Positions 16,911 to 25,537 of a stretch of DNA of 64,000 nt are shown here, one piece after another. The stretch is taken from NCBI RefSeq assembly GCF_016918565.1, contig NZ_JAFFQD010000020.1, positions 1 through 64,000 on the forward strand, given 5' to 3'. The position numbers and the translations under genes were made by a program. The notes under the pieces were generated by a model that was not told the origin of the DNA, searched no databases, and worked only from the letters and a program-made list of their open reading frames with translations. This stretch comes from Desulfogranum marinum (GTDB taxonomy: Bacteria > Desulfobacterota > Desulfobulbia > Desulfobulbales > Desulfobulbaceae). Within the stretch, counting starts at the first letter, position 1, and each line of letters starts with the position of its first letter.

Positions 16911-19004
16911 GTGAAAAGAAATCCGCTGGGTCTTTTTCTTGATCGTATTTCTCCCCCGCAAGGTCTTCTGCTGATATTGCTGGCCATTCTTGTCGGCAGT
17001 GTCACCGGGCTGGCCGCCGTGTTGTTCATCAACCTGATTGCCGCTATCCAGAAGATGCTTTATGCTCTTTTCCATACTGTAATGCCGTATGTCGGAATAT
17101 GGAGCTACCTGCTTGTTCCTGTGAGTGGCGCATTACTTGCCGGTCCTTTGATTGCCTGGTTTGCCCGTGAAGCCAAAGGGCATGGCGTGCCTGAGGTGAT
17201 GCAGGCTTTAATCCTCCGTGGTGGTAGGATAAGAGCTCGGGTCGCTATTGCCAAAATCATTGCTTCTGCTCTGTGTATTGGTTCCGGAGGGTCTGCAGGT
17301 CGTGAGGGGCCGATTGTTCAAGTGGGGTCGGCGTTCGGCTCTGTTACCGGGCAACTGCTTCATCTCTCGGATGAGCGTATCAAAAATTTGGTTGCCTGTG
17401 GTGCCGCTGCCGGGATTGCAGCAACCTTTAACGCTCCCATAGCAGGGGTAGCGTTTGCCATTGAAGTGCTCATGAGCGAACTGCAGGTTCGTATATTCGG
17501 CAATGTGGTTATTGCGGCGGTTTCAGCTTCTATCGTCAGCCAGGTTTTTCTTGGTGATCAGCCCGCCTTTCTGGTCCCGGCATATTCCATGTCTTCACCT
17601 TTTGAAATTTTACTCTATCTTTTCCTGGGGCTGGTTGCGGCCTTGGTTGGTATTTTTTTTATTCGTTGCCTGGATTACTCAGAACAGATTTTTGATGGCT
17701 GGAGATTTCCCCTGGCATTGAAACCTGCCGTTGGAGCAGTCCTGCTGGGCGTGGTTGGGATGAGTTATATTGCCTTTACCGGAGCGTCACCTGCAACGCT
17801 TGTTGGTTTTTCAGCGGAACAGCTTGCCGAACATAAACCGCATGTTTACGGATCGGGTTTTGCGTTTATTGAACGAACCTTACGCGGAGATGCCGCTTTC
17901 CTTCCCTTTTTGCTGCTTGTTTTTCTTAAACCGATAGCTACCTCATGCACCCTCGGGTCCGGTAATTCGGGCGGTGTTTTTGCGCCGTCTCTTTTTACTG
18001 GAGCGATGTTGGGAGGGAGCTTGGGCGCTTTGTTTTCCACCCTGTTGCCAGAACTGTCAGGGCCGATCGGTGCCTATGCTCTGGTTGGGATGGCTGCAGT
18101 GTTTGCCGCCTGTGCCCATGCGCCGTTAACAGCTATTCTGATAGTATTTGAAATGAGCAGTGATTATGGCCTTATTCTGCCTTTGATGATTGCGGCTGTG
18201 ACGGCTTCCAATGTGGCACAGTATCTGTTTCATGATTCCATGTACACAACCAAGCTTACCCGTCGCGGTATACGGTTTGATCAAGGTCGGGATCTGGATA
18301 TCATGCAGGGGGTAATGGTGCGTGAGGTAATGAATACGGAACCGGTGGTTGTTGAAAAAAACGCCCCTCTTGCAAAGCTTTATCAGATGTTTCAGGAAAC
18401 CAATTATCTGGGTTTTCCGGTGGTTGACGAAAAAGGGCTGCTGTGGGGTATCGTTACCCTCCAGGATTTGGAAAAGGTACTGGGTGCCGACAATGAGCCT
18501 CTTCGCGATCTGAAAGTGGTTGATGTCGCCATTGTGGACCCGGTTACGGTTTTTCCTGATGAGCCTATCTGGACAGCGATTCAGAAAATGGCCCCGCGTG
18601 ATTTAGCCCGTTTGCCGGTTGTCAGCAGAAGTAGTGAGACAACCCTTATCGGTTTGATCAGCAGGAGCGATATTCTTCGAGCTTATGATGTTGGTATTGT
18701 ACGTAAACAGCGGGGACAGCTTTTAGAAGACAACATGCTGTTACGAAAAGAGGAACAAAATGTGTTTGTCGAAGTTCGATTGGATGCCGGTCAGCAGGCG
18801 GTCGGTGTTCGTCTGAAAGACCTAGGTTTGACCGAGGCTGTGAATGTGGTTTCCATAGAAAGAGGTGGGGTCTTACATATCCCCAAGGGAGACAGCCGTT
18901 TTGCAGCAGGTGATATTGTCACCCTGTTTGCAAAAAAAGAAGCAGTTGAGCTTGCAAAGCAACAATTTGATAATGGGCCGGACAAGAAAGAGAATGGAGA
19001 ATGA
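16911..19004 (+). CDS. ClC-type chloride channel/antiporter with CBS and TrkA-C domains
   Basis: A 697-residue inner-membrane protein. The ClC core (about 15-440) holds GSGGSAGREGP at 124-134, with E132 the gating glutamate, and the later GSGNSGGVFAPS loop. After the membrane part come two CBS domains (about 455-580) that bind nucleotides and a TrkA-C-like domain at the end (about 605-690), so transport is probably regulated by ligand. The start is GTG at 16911 with GAGGTAGA upstream, 13 bp after sixA. It is part of the same operon; a functional link to polyphosphate is not obvious. Its 3' end overlaps the next small gene by 11 bp. Confidence 0.9.
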   Translation: MKRNPLGLFLDRISPPQGLLLILLAILVGSVTGLAAVLFINLIAAIQKMLYALFHTVMPYVGIWSYLLVPVSGALLAGPLIAWFAREAKGHGVPEVMQALILRGGRIRARVAIAKIIASALCIGSGGSAGREGPIVQVGSAFGSVTGQLLHLSDERIKNLVACGAAAGIAATFNAPIAGVAFAIEVLMSELQVRIFGNVVIAAVSASIVSQVFLGDQPAFLVPAYSMSSPFEILLYLFLGLVAALVGIFFIRCLDYSEQIFDGWRFPLALKPAVGAVLLGVVGMSYIAFTGASPATLVGFSAEQLAEHKPHVYGSGFAFIERTLRGDAAFLPFLLLVFLKPIATSCTLGSGNSGGVFAPSLFTGAMLGGSLGALFSTLLPELSGPIGAYALVGMAAVFAACAHAPLTAILIVFEMSSDYGLILPLMIAAVTASNVAQYLFHDSMYTTKLTRRGIRFDQGRDLDIMQGVMVREVMNTEPVVVEKNAPLAKLYQMFQETNYLGFPVVDEKGLLWGIVTLQDLEKVLGADNEPLRDLKVVDVAIVDPVTVFPDEPIWTAIQKMAPRDLARLPVVSRSSETTLIGLISRSDILRAYDVGIVRKQRGQLLEDNMLLRKEEQNVFVEVRLDAGQQAVGVRLKDLGLTEAVNVVSIERGGVLHIPKGDSRFAAGDIVTLFAKKEAVELAKQQFDNGPDKKENGE

Positions 19005-19176
19005 TAAACCACGGTCACAACGACCAAATTGCTTGAAATGTAAACATTTTTATGTGACTTATGAACCCCGTCACCCACGAGGATGTCGGGCATATGGATT
19101 TAAGAGTCGTGAACTGCCTGCAGCGGTTGTTTTTGCTAATTCGGGAGTTCATTGTCGTCTTTTTCAAAAAAGGTAG
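18994..19176 (+). CDS. Small CxxC protein, conserved, unknown function
   Basis: A 60-residue protein starting inside the end of the ClC gene (11-bp overlap). It reads CLKCKHF, then TYEPRHPRGCRAYGFKSRELP, then SGVHC, giving four cysteines (CxxC plus two) that could bind one zinc ion. Short proteins of this type occur across Firmicutes and delta-type bacteria and are often mislabelled as uracil-DNA glycosylase; I assign no function. The overlap suggests translational coupling and places it last in the argJ operon. A dispersed repeat starts six bases after its stop. Confidence 0.7.
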   Translation: MENDKPRSQRPNCLKCKHFYVTYEPRHPRGCRAYGFKSRELPAAVVFANSGVHCRLFQKR

Positions 19177-19181
19177 TGACT

Positions 19182-19295
19182 GTTCAGCAGCACACCACGG
19201 AGTCTGCCCTTTCCTCTGCGCACGATCAGGCGGCAAAACAGACTATTACGCAAGTTATCGAGCCTGTTTGTCCACATTTGGAGCATTACTAAATG
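19182..19295. repeat. 114-bp dispersed repeat, family 2, copy 2
   Basis: The left 30 bases (TTCAGCAGCACACCACGGAG onwards) differ from the copy at 5219-5332 by only a few substitutions, and the right end ATTTGGAGCATTACTAAATG matches it too; the middle has diverged. The end palindrome is imperfect here. It fills most of the gap between the 60-residue gene and avtA. The remaining 88 bp before avtA show no clear promoter. Confidence 0.7.
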
Positions 19296-19383
19296 GGTAC
19301 AGGTTAGGTTCAGGTAAAAACAATAGTATAGGGTTACAAAGGATTAAGTTGCAGCCACGAAGCTGCACAAGAACAAGGACCAC

Positions 19384-20640
19384 ATGAAATTATCAAAATT
19401 TGGAGAAAAATTTTCAGGAGATGCCGGCATCCTTTCATTAATGGATGATTTGGGCAATGCGATGGCCGAAGGTGGTATGATTATGATGGGAGGAGGAAAT
19501 CCCGGCTCCATTCCTGAAATTGAACGTGTTATGCGTAAGCAACTGCAAAGACTGATTGATGACGATCAGGCCCTGCGTAAGCTTATTGGGATATATGATC
19601 CGCCACAGGGGAAAAAAGAATTTCTTAAGGCGCTGGCATCTCTTTTACGCAAAGAGTTTGGTTGGGATGTATCTTCTGCAAATATCTGTCTTACCAACGG
19701 CAGCCAGGCGGCTTTTTTTCTCATGTTCAATATGTTTGCCGGGGAGTGTGAAGACGGGACAAAAAGAAAAATCCTGCTGCCCATGGCCCCCGAGTATATT
19801 GGGTATGCCGACCTTGGCCTGAGTGACGATTTTTTTGTTTCTGTTCGTCCACGTATCGAATGTGTCGGTGAAAATCTTTTTAAGTATCGGGTTGATTTTG
19901 ATAATATTTCAATTACCGAAGAAATTGGTGCTATCTGTGTTTCCCGGCCAACCAACCCGACAGGTAACGTTCTCACCGATGATGAGATCAATGGGCTCGC
20001 ACAATTGGCCGAAAAACATGACATCCCGCTGATAGTTGATTCCGCTTATGGGGTACCGTTTCCCTGTATGATATATACTGAGGTGCAACCGATTTGGACT
20101 GAAAATCTTATCGTTTCCATGAGTCTTTCCAAGTTCGGTCTCCCTGCTGCCCGTACAGGCATTATCATTGCCGGGAAAAAATATGTAGATGCACTGTCGA
20201 GTATTAATTCCGTTGTTAATCTCGCTCCGGGAAGCTTTGGCGCGATGTTGACCACACCCTTGATAGAATCGGGAGAGATCTTACGGCTCAGCAAAGATGT
20301 GATCAGACCTTTTTATAAACAAAAAATGGAAAAAGTGATGGAGGTTGTCAAGGATGCGTTTGCCGGTTGCAAGTACAAGGTGCATATTCCGGAAGGTTCC
20401 ATGTTTCTCTGGTTTTGGTTCCCTGATCTGCCGATAACCAGCCGTGAATTGTACCAGCGCCTGAAGCAGCGTAAGGTTTTAGTGGTTTCCGGAGATTACT
20501 TTTTTCCAGGTCTAGAACCAGGCTGGCAGCATACTAATGAATGCATACGGGTCAATTATTCGCAGGATGAAGGAGAAGTGCACAAAGGGATTCGTTTAAT
20601 CGCTGAGGAAATACGCTTAATTTACAGGGAAGGGAACTGA
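19384..20640 (+). CDS. avtA: Valine-pyruvate aminotransferase
   Basis: A PLP-dependent fold type I aminotransferase that exchanges the amino group between valine and pyruvate, giving alanine. The 418 residues align along the whole length with E. coli AvtA: MMGGGNPGSIPE early, LTNGSQAAFF, PEYIGYADLGL, CVSRPTNPTGNV, and the PLP lysine K250 in SLSKFGLPAAR, with PEGSMFLWFWF late. The start ATG has AAGGAC upstream. It is followed after one base by the MORN-protein gene, so the two are co-transcribed although the products have no evident relation. Confidence 0.93.
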   Translation: MKLSKFGEKFSGDAGILSLMDDLGNAMAEGGMIMMGGGNPGSIPEIERVMRKQLQRLIDDDQALRKLIGIYDPPQGKKEFLKALASLLRKEFGWDVSSANICLTNGSQAAFFLMFNMFAGECEDGTKRKILLPMAPEYIGYADLGLSDDFFVSVRPRIECVGENLFKYRVDFDNISITEEIGAICVSRPTNPTGNVLTDDEINGLAQLAEKHDIPLIVDSAYGVPFPCMIYTEVQPIWTENLIVSMSLSKFGLPAARTGIIIAGKKYVDALSSINSVVNLAPGSFGAMLTTPLIESGEILRLSKDVIRPFYKQKMEKVMEVVKDAFAGCKYKVHIPEGSMFLWFWFPDLPITSRELYQRLKQRKVLVVSGDYFFPGLEPGWQHTNECIRVNYSQDEGEVHKGIRLIAEEIRLIYREGN

Positions 20641-20641
20641 T

Positions 20642-22333
20642 ATGCTGTTGAGGGGGAGATTGTTTTTGCTGGTTTTGCCCGCATGGTTGTTGCTCTGCAT
20701 TGGCACTTCCGGGTTTGCTGTTTGTTTGGAAGGGGATTGCAAGGATGGCAAAGGACATTACATCAGCGCTGACGGCCGTGAATATGTGGGTGAATTCAAG
20801 CACGGTTTTCTCTGGGGACAGGGAAAATTGGTCCTCCCCGATGGTTCGGTGTATGAAGGCGGTTTTTCTAAAGGACGTTTTAACGGTAAAGGAACATTGA
20901 TCAGCGCTGACGGGAGACGCTTTAGCGGAACGTTTAAAGAAGGGGTTGTTGATGGCAACGGCAGCCTTACCTATGCTGACGGTCTGCAATATATGGGTGA
21001 GTTTAGCCTTGGCCGTTATCATGGTCGGGGCAGTTTGTTTTATCCTGACGGGCAAGAGTATACAGGTGATTTTCGTAACAATACTATCCATGGTCAGGGC
21101 AAATTGACCTATGAAGATGGCTCCACCTATGAAGGATGGTTTAAAGATGGCAAACCTGACGGGAAAGGCCTGCGTCGATACCTTGACGGAGCTCGTTACG
21201 AGGGAGAGTACAAGGATATTTATCGCGAGGGTAACGGTCGATTAACACTTCCTGATGGTACTGTTTATGAAGGGCAATTTCAAAAAGATCTTTACAATGG
21301 TCAGGGCCAACTTAAAACCCCTGACGGTATTGTTTATACAGGGACCTTTCTGCAAGGGCAGATGACAGGGAATGGTACAATGACCTGGCCTGATGGGCGC
21401 GAGTATACCGGTTTGTTTGTTAAAGGCATTCCCGACGGGCAGGGGATGATGGAGTACAGTGATGGCAGCCGGTACGAAGGAATGTTTAAAAATGGCCTGC
21501 GGGAAGGCGAAGGCGTTTTGGTTTACGCTGACGGTAGTCGTTATAAGGGCAGCTTTGCTGCCAATACACTTCATGGGCAAGGCACTTTGAAAAAAGCTGA
21601 CGGCACCTCTTTTAAAGGGGAGTTTCGAAATGGCTCGCCGGTAGAGCCACTACCATCTTCTGTTGCCCAAAATGAGCAAGAGGCTGTTGCGACAACCAAA
21701 GCAGACCGCGGGGAAGAGGCCGTAGAACAGTACGGTTCTTTGACCATTGTAGCTCGTGTTCCGGAAAACAGCGAGGTAGCCGAGGGAATCTATTTGATCA
21801 ACGGATATGTGTATACGGATACGCAGCAACGGAACAAGTTTAGTGGCACCACCAAACTGACCTTTGCAGATAATAGTCAATACCAAGGAACCTTTGCTGC
21901 AGGACTGATGGAAGGGCAGGGCACTCTCACCTATGCAGATGGTCGAAAATATACGGGAGAATTCAGCAAAGGTAAAAAACAGGGAAAGGGCAGGCTCTCC
22001 TATCCGGACAATTCTCTGTATGAGGGAATGTTTGCAGACGACGTGTTTGATGGCGAGGGAATATATACCTTTCCCGATGGCAGCAGATACAAGGGAGAAT
22101 TTAAGCAGGGCGCTTTTTGGGGGTTGGGTAAACTGGACTATAAGGATGGAAAAGAATATGTGGGTACCTTTAAAAACGATCTCCCCGATGGATATGGTAC
22201 GCTGCATTCCCCGGATGGTAGTGTGTATGAAGGGGGGTTTAGAAACGGACGGCGTAACGGGAAAGGGAAATTGATTTTTAAAGATGGCCGGGTTGCTGAG
22301 GGTGTCTTTAAAGACGATCAGCTTGTTCCTTAG
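20642..22333 (+). CDS. Secreted MORN-repeat protein
   Basis: A 563-residue protein starting with an export signal (hydrophobic residues 8-27). A CLEGDC pair follows. The rest is two runs of 23-residue MORN repeats (YxGxFxxGxxxGxGxxxxxDG): about twelve from residue 48 to 325, a non-repeat linker of some 80 residues (about 335-405) and about seven more to the end, roughly nineteen in all. MORN repeats form an elongated beta ladder, bind lipids or proteins, and are common in envelope proteins. It is probably periplasmic or surface-exposed. A short polar gap after the signal makes a lipoprotein unlikely, since the first cysteine lacks a proper lipobox. The partner is unknown. Confidence 0.85.
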   Translation: MLLRGRLFLLVLPAWLLLCIGTSGFAVCLEGDCKDGKGHYISADGREYVGEFKHGFLWGQGKLVLPDGSVYEGGFSKGRFNGKGTLISADGRRFSGTFKEGVVDGNGSLTYADGLQYMGEFSLGRYHGRGSLFYPDGQEYTGDFRNNTIHGQGKLTYEDGSTYEGWFKDGKPDGKGLRRYLDGARYEGEYKDIYREGNGRLTLPDGTVYEGQFQKDLYNGQGQLKTPDGIVYTGTFLQGQMTGNGTMTWPDGREYTGLFVKGIPDGQGMMEYSDGSRYEGMFKNGLREGEGVLVYADGSRYKGSFAANTLHGQGTLKKADGTSFKGEFRNGSPVEPLPSSVAQNEQEAVATTKADRGEEAVEQYGSLTIVARVPENSEVAEGIYLINGYVYTDTQQRNKFSGTTKLTFADNSQYQGTFAAGLMEGQGTLTYADGRKYTGEFSKGKKQGKGRLSYPDNSLYEGMFADDVFDGEGIYTFPDGSRYKGEFKQGAFWGLGKLDYKDGKEYVGTFKNDLPDGYGTLHSPDGSVYEGGFRNGRRNGKGKLIFKDGRVAEGVFKDDQLVP

Positions 22334-22475
22334 CCTGGCTTGCCTATAACCTAATTCCAGGGGAGGTTGTTGTCCGTAAAAAAAACATGCGATTAACCCG
22401 TAGGCGCCATAATTATTACAAAGTAGGCTGGTAATGTTACGTTGCCTGCCGGGAGCAAATGTCATACCTGAACAC

Positions 22476-22710
22476 TAACCCGGATTTCTCATCAATAAAG
22501 TTTTTCGCAGGGCAAGGCACAAGCCGCGCAGCTGTAGTAAACTACCGCAAGTGGCTTGTAACGCAGATCCTGCGGAAAAATCTATTGACCTGAAGGGGGA
22601 ACTTTTTGATTGAAAACGAAAAACAGACTGTTAATTGTACAATTACTTCTTAAACAATAATATCAATTAATTGAGTTTGAAATCAAAAAGTTCATGAGAA
22701 ATTCGGGCTA
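22476..22710. repeat. 235-bp dispersed repeat, family 1, copy B
   Basis: The left end is TAACCCGGATTTCTCATC (22476-22493); the right end is GTTCATGAGAAATTCGGGCTA (22690-22710), an inverted repeat of it with two or three differences. Inner hairpins pair TTTTTCGCAGG with CCTGCGGAAAAA and ACAAGCC with GGCTTGT around the GTAGTAAACTAC centre. It is shorter than the copy at 10940-11280, which carries an extra stretch between 11090 and 11230. It lies 58 bp upstream of the gene at 22769. The flanking region 22334-22475 shows nothing else. Confidence 0.8.
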
Positions 22711-22768
22711 ACTTTGCAAACGCCGACTGTAGGCTTTTGTTGGCCGGGAAAACGGAGATTACATTATT

Positions 22769-23155
22769 ATGATGTGGCAATACCGTACCATTGTTTTTGA
22801 ATTTGCCAAAGACGGTCTCTTGGGAGAGCGTTATATTGATGATGAAGAAATGGAACATACCCTAAACGAACAGGGAAGTATGGGGTGGGAACTGGTGAGT
22901 GCGGTGATGGTGCAAGATGGTGTACTTGCAGTCTTGAAACGAGCCGGCACTAAAGTGGCCGCCCAAAAGTCCCACACCACTGCTGTACAAGAGCCGCATG
23001 AGGTCGGTACCATTTCAGCCGTCCAGCAACAGGCTATTACCACAGAGCAAGTACGAGAACAGGAGCTGGAACATCTTCAATCTCTGGGGGAGCGTCAGGA
23101 CAAGCAATCTGAAGAGCAAGGGTATAACCATGTCGGTGATATAAAGATATCGTGA
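22769..23155 (+). CDS. DUF4177-like small protein
   Basis: A 128-residue soluble protein. The N-terminal 55 residues (MWQYRTIVFEF to WELVSAV, then VLAVLKR) match the DUF4177 pattern: a short beta-rich domain ending in GWELVS and a hydrophobic strand. The remaining half is a low-complexity, glutamine- and glutamate-rich tail. Two adjacent ATGs (22769, 22772) are possible starts; GGAG lies upstream. The function of DUF4177 is unknown. It is the first gene of the operon with the M20 peptidase (37-bp gap), and a dispersed repeat sits just before it. Confidence 0.7.
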   Translation: MMWQYRTIVFEFAKDGLLGERYIDDEEMEHTLNEQGSMGWELVSAVMVQDGVLAVLKRAGTKVAAQKSHTTAVQEPHEVGTISAVQQQAITTEQVREQELEHLQSLGERQDKQSEEQGYNHVGDIKIS

Positions 23156-23192
23156 CGTTTTTGTACTGCTATACCACCAGGGAAACGTAAGC

Positions 23193-24374
23193 ATGCCACT
23201 CACTCAAACGCTCTTAGCCCGCGTAATTGAATTGCGTAGAACTATACACAGGTTTCCTGAACTCAGTTATAAAGAGGAAAGCACATCAGCACTTATTCGC
23301 CGGGAACTTGAGACGCTCAATATTCCATACCGGAAATTGGCTACCACCGGCATACGGGCTGAAATCAAAGGGCAGCAGGAGGGCAGCAGTAAAAAAAACG
23401 CAACCATAGCCTTGCGGGCCGATATGGATGCGCTGCCCATTGAGGAAAAAACCGGGTTGCTTTTTGCCTCGGAAAATCCCGGTGTCATGCATGCCTGTGG
23501 ACATGACGGTCATGTGGCCATGTTGCTTGGTGCTGCTCATCTTTTGCATCGAGGTGATTTTTCCGGTCGGGTTATCCTTCTTTTTCAACCGGCTGAGGAG
23601 GCTGGTAATGGGGCGGCACAAGTTGTAACAGAAGGGGGGCTTGATCAGGTGGATATGATTTTCGGAGGTCATATAGATACCCATTTTGCTCCCGGTCATT
23701 TTACGGTGGATGCAGGGCTTATATGTTCCTATGCTGATCCGTTTATCATCCGTATTCATGGGCGTGGAGGTCACGCAGCCAGGCCCCATGAAGCGATAGA
23801 TTCTGTAGTCCTTGCGGCTAATCTGGTTATGAATATGCAAACGCTTGTCTCCCGCCAGATAAATCCCTCGCATGCTGCCGTGGTTACTGTCGGCAAACTT
23901 CGCGCCGGAACCGTGCTCAATGCCATTGCTGAAGAGGCGGTGCTTGAGGGCACTATCCGTAGCGCTCATCCTGAGACCCGTAATTGTCTGATAGCTGCAC
24001 TGCAGCGACTTATCCAGGGGGTGCAGGATATGAGTAATGCAGAAATCGAGTTGGAATTTCTTGATGGCATGCCTGCGGTAATAAATGATACACAGGCAGC
24101 AGGTCTGGCAAGGAAAGCAGCAGTGGAGCTGGTGGGCAGAGAACAGGTAGGAAATCAAGAGGCTCCCAGTCTTGGCGGGGAAGATTTTGCTTTTTACCAG
24201 CAGCAGGTCCCAGGTTGTTTGGTACGTTTTGGTGCGCAGGTTGCTGGTGATACTCGGGGCCCTGCACATTCCGGACGCTATGATTTTGATGAAAAGGTAT
24301 TAACCTATGGTACCCAGTGGCTTGCTTTGGTAGCTCGGAGAGCGCTTGATCATTTGTCTGGTAATTGCCTATAG
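23193..24374 (+). CDS. M20-family amidohydrolase (N-acyl-amino-acid/peptide hydrolase)
   Basis: A 393-residue zinc metallohydrolase of the M20D group (hippurate hydrolase, N-acyl-L-amino acid amidohydrolase). It opens LRRTIHRFPELSYKE. Metal ligands lie in RADMDALPIEE and HACGHDGH (H100, C102, H104, H107), the catalytic PAEEAGNGA follows, and GRGGHAARPHEA marks the dimerisation lid domain. GGEDFAFYQQQVPG near the end carries the last ligand region. Enzymes of this type split N-acyl or aryl amino acids and small peptides. It is upstream of ybdK and ggt, so it may process glutamyl or acylated dipeptides; the substrate is inference. Confidence 0.9.
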   Translation: MPLTQTLLARVIELRRTIHRFPELSYKEESTSALIRRELETLNIPYRKLATTGIRAEIKGQQEGSSKKNATIALRADMDALPIEEKTGLLFASENPGVMHACGHDGHVAMLLGAAHLLHRGDFSGRVILLFQPAEEAGNGAAQVVTEGGLDQVDMIFGGHIDTHFAPGHFTVDAGLICSYADPFIIRIHGRGGHAARPHEAIDSVVLAANLVMNMQTLVSRQINPSHAAVVTVGKLRAGTVLNAIAEEAVLEGTIRSAHPETRNCLIAALQRLIQGVQDMSNAEIELEFLDGMPAVINDTQAAGLARKAAVELVGREQVGNQEAPSLGGEDFAFYQQQVPGCLVRFGAQVAGDTRGPAHSGRYDFDEKVLTYGTQWLALVARRALDHLSGNCL

Positions 24375-24421
24375 ATAGGTTTTCCAGGACCAGCTGAGAA
24401 AAACGTGCGAGGGAAAAAATA

Positions 24422-25537
24422 ATGACACCAATCGAATTTGCTGGAAGTCGCTTTTTTACCCTTGGGGTGGAACTGGAGTTCCAGCTTATTGACCGGGAAT
24501 CATTTAACCTTGTTCCTGTGGCACCTACCATTATTGATCACGTACCAGATGCACTTCAGTCCAGAGTCGTGCAGGAATTTCTGCAGTCGATTGTTGAGAT
24601 TCGTACTGGGGTCTGTGATACTGTGGATGACGCAAAAGAGGATTTGCAGGCGACGATTCTCGCTGTGCAAAAGGTCGCTGAGGCGCATAACTGTCTTCTT
24701 TCTTCCAGTAGTCTGCATCCCTTTGCCTGTCCTGAAGATCAGGTGCTCAGTTTTGGTGAACGGTATGCACGGATCATGAAAGAGCTGCAGTATGTCGGCC
24801 GGCAATTTATATGTCAGGGGTTGCATGTGCATGTTGGTATGCCTGATGGTGAAACTGCCATCAAGGTATGTGATACCATCCAGGCGTATTTACCGCTGCT
24901 GCTGGCACCGAGTTGTTCCTCTCCTTTTTTTAGAGGCGAGGATACAGGGTTTAGCTCGTACCGAACAAAACTTTTTGAAGCCTTGCCCCTGGCGGGACTG
25001 ACCGGTTTTCATCAAACGTGGAAAGGGTTTGAACGGGAAGTACAGATGTTGCGCGATAACCATGTTATTGCTGATTTTCGTGATCTCTGGTGGGATGTTC
25101 GTCCAAGCCCTTTTTTAGGCACTGTTGAAATTCGTATCTTTGATTTACCGCTGCGTTTTGCCCACGTGCTTGGTCTGGTTGCGCTGGCACAGGGACTGGT
25201 AGCAGGTTTGACACGAAATATGGCTGAACATCAACCGATCAGTCATCAGGTGCTCAGTCGCAATAAATGGCAGGCAGCACGGCATGGGCTGGGTGGTATT
25301 TTTGTTGATCCGCTTGGCCTGCTAGGGCATGGGAGTATGCCCATGGTGGATGCTCTTTCCAGACTCATTACGGTTGTCCAGCCAATGCTGGTCAGTTTCG
25401 GCAGCCAGGCATACGTGGCTGCCATAGGAGAACTTTGTCAAACAATGAACGGTGCCGATAAACAGCGTCAGCTGATTGCAGAAGGCAGGAATTTTCCTGA
25501 AATGCTCCAACAACTTCATAATGAATACTGGTCATGA
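24422..25537 (+). CDS. ybdK: YbdK-type carboxylate-amine ligase (GCS2 family)
   Basis: A 371-residue ATP-dependent ligase of the glutamate-cysteine ligase 2 family. E. coli YbdK shows weak glutamate-cysteine ligase activity, so the product is gamma-glutamyl-cysteine or a similar amide. The start MTPIEFAGSRFFTLGVELEFQ and the metal-binding GVELEFQ are characteristic, as are HVHVG and WWDVRPSPFLGTVEIRIFD. The gene overlaps ggt by four bases (ATGA, 25534-25537). The pairing of a gamma-glutamyl ligase with a gamma-glutamyl transferase in one operon suggests making and breaking of gamma-glutamyl amides. The true substrate is not visible. Confidence 0.88.
   Translation: MTPIEFAGSRFFTLGVELEFQLIDRESFNLVPVAPTIIDHVPDALQSRVVQEFLQSIVEIRTGVCDTVDDAKEDLQATILAVQKVAEAHNCLLSSSSLHPFACPEDQVLSFGERYARIMKELQYVGRQFICQGLHVHVGMPDGETAIKVCDTIQAYLPLLLAPSCSSPFFRGEDTGFSSYRTKLFEALPLAGLTGFHQTWKGFEREVQMLRDNHVIADFRDLWWDVRPSPFLGTVEIRIFDLPLRFAHVLGLVALAQGLVAGLTRNMAEHQPISHQVLSRNKWQAARHGLGGIFVDPLGLLGHGSMPMVDALSRLITVVQPMLVSFGSQAYVAAIGELCQTMNGADKQRQLIAEGRNFPEMLQQLHNEYWS

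Noticed and set aside
21650-22465. 271-codon minus-strand frame opposite the MORN gene
   Set aside because: Repetitive MORN codons leave the opposite strand open by chance; the protein resembles nothing and the + strand gene is clear.
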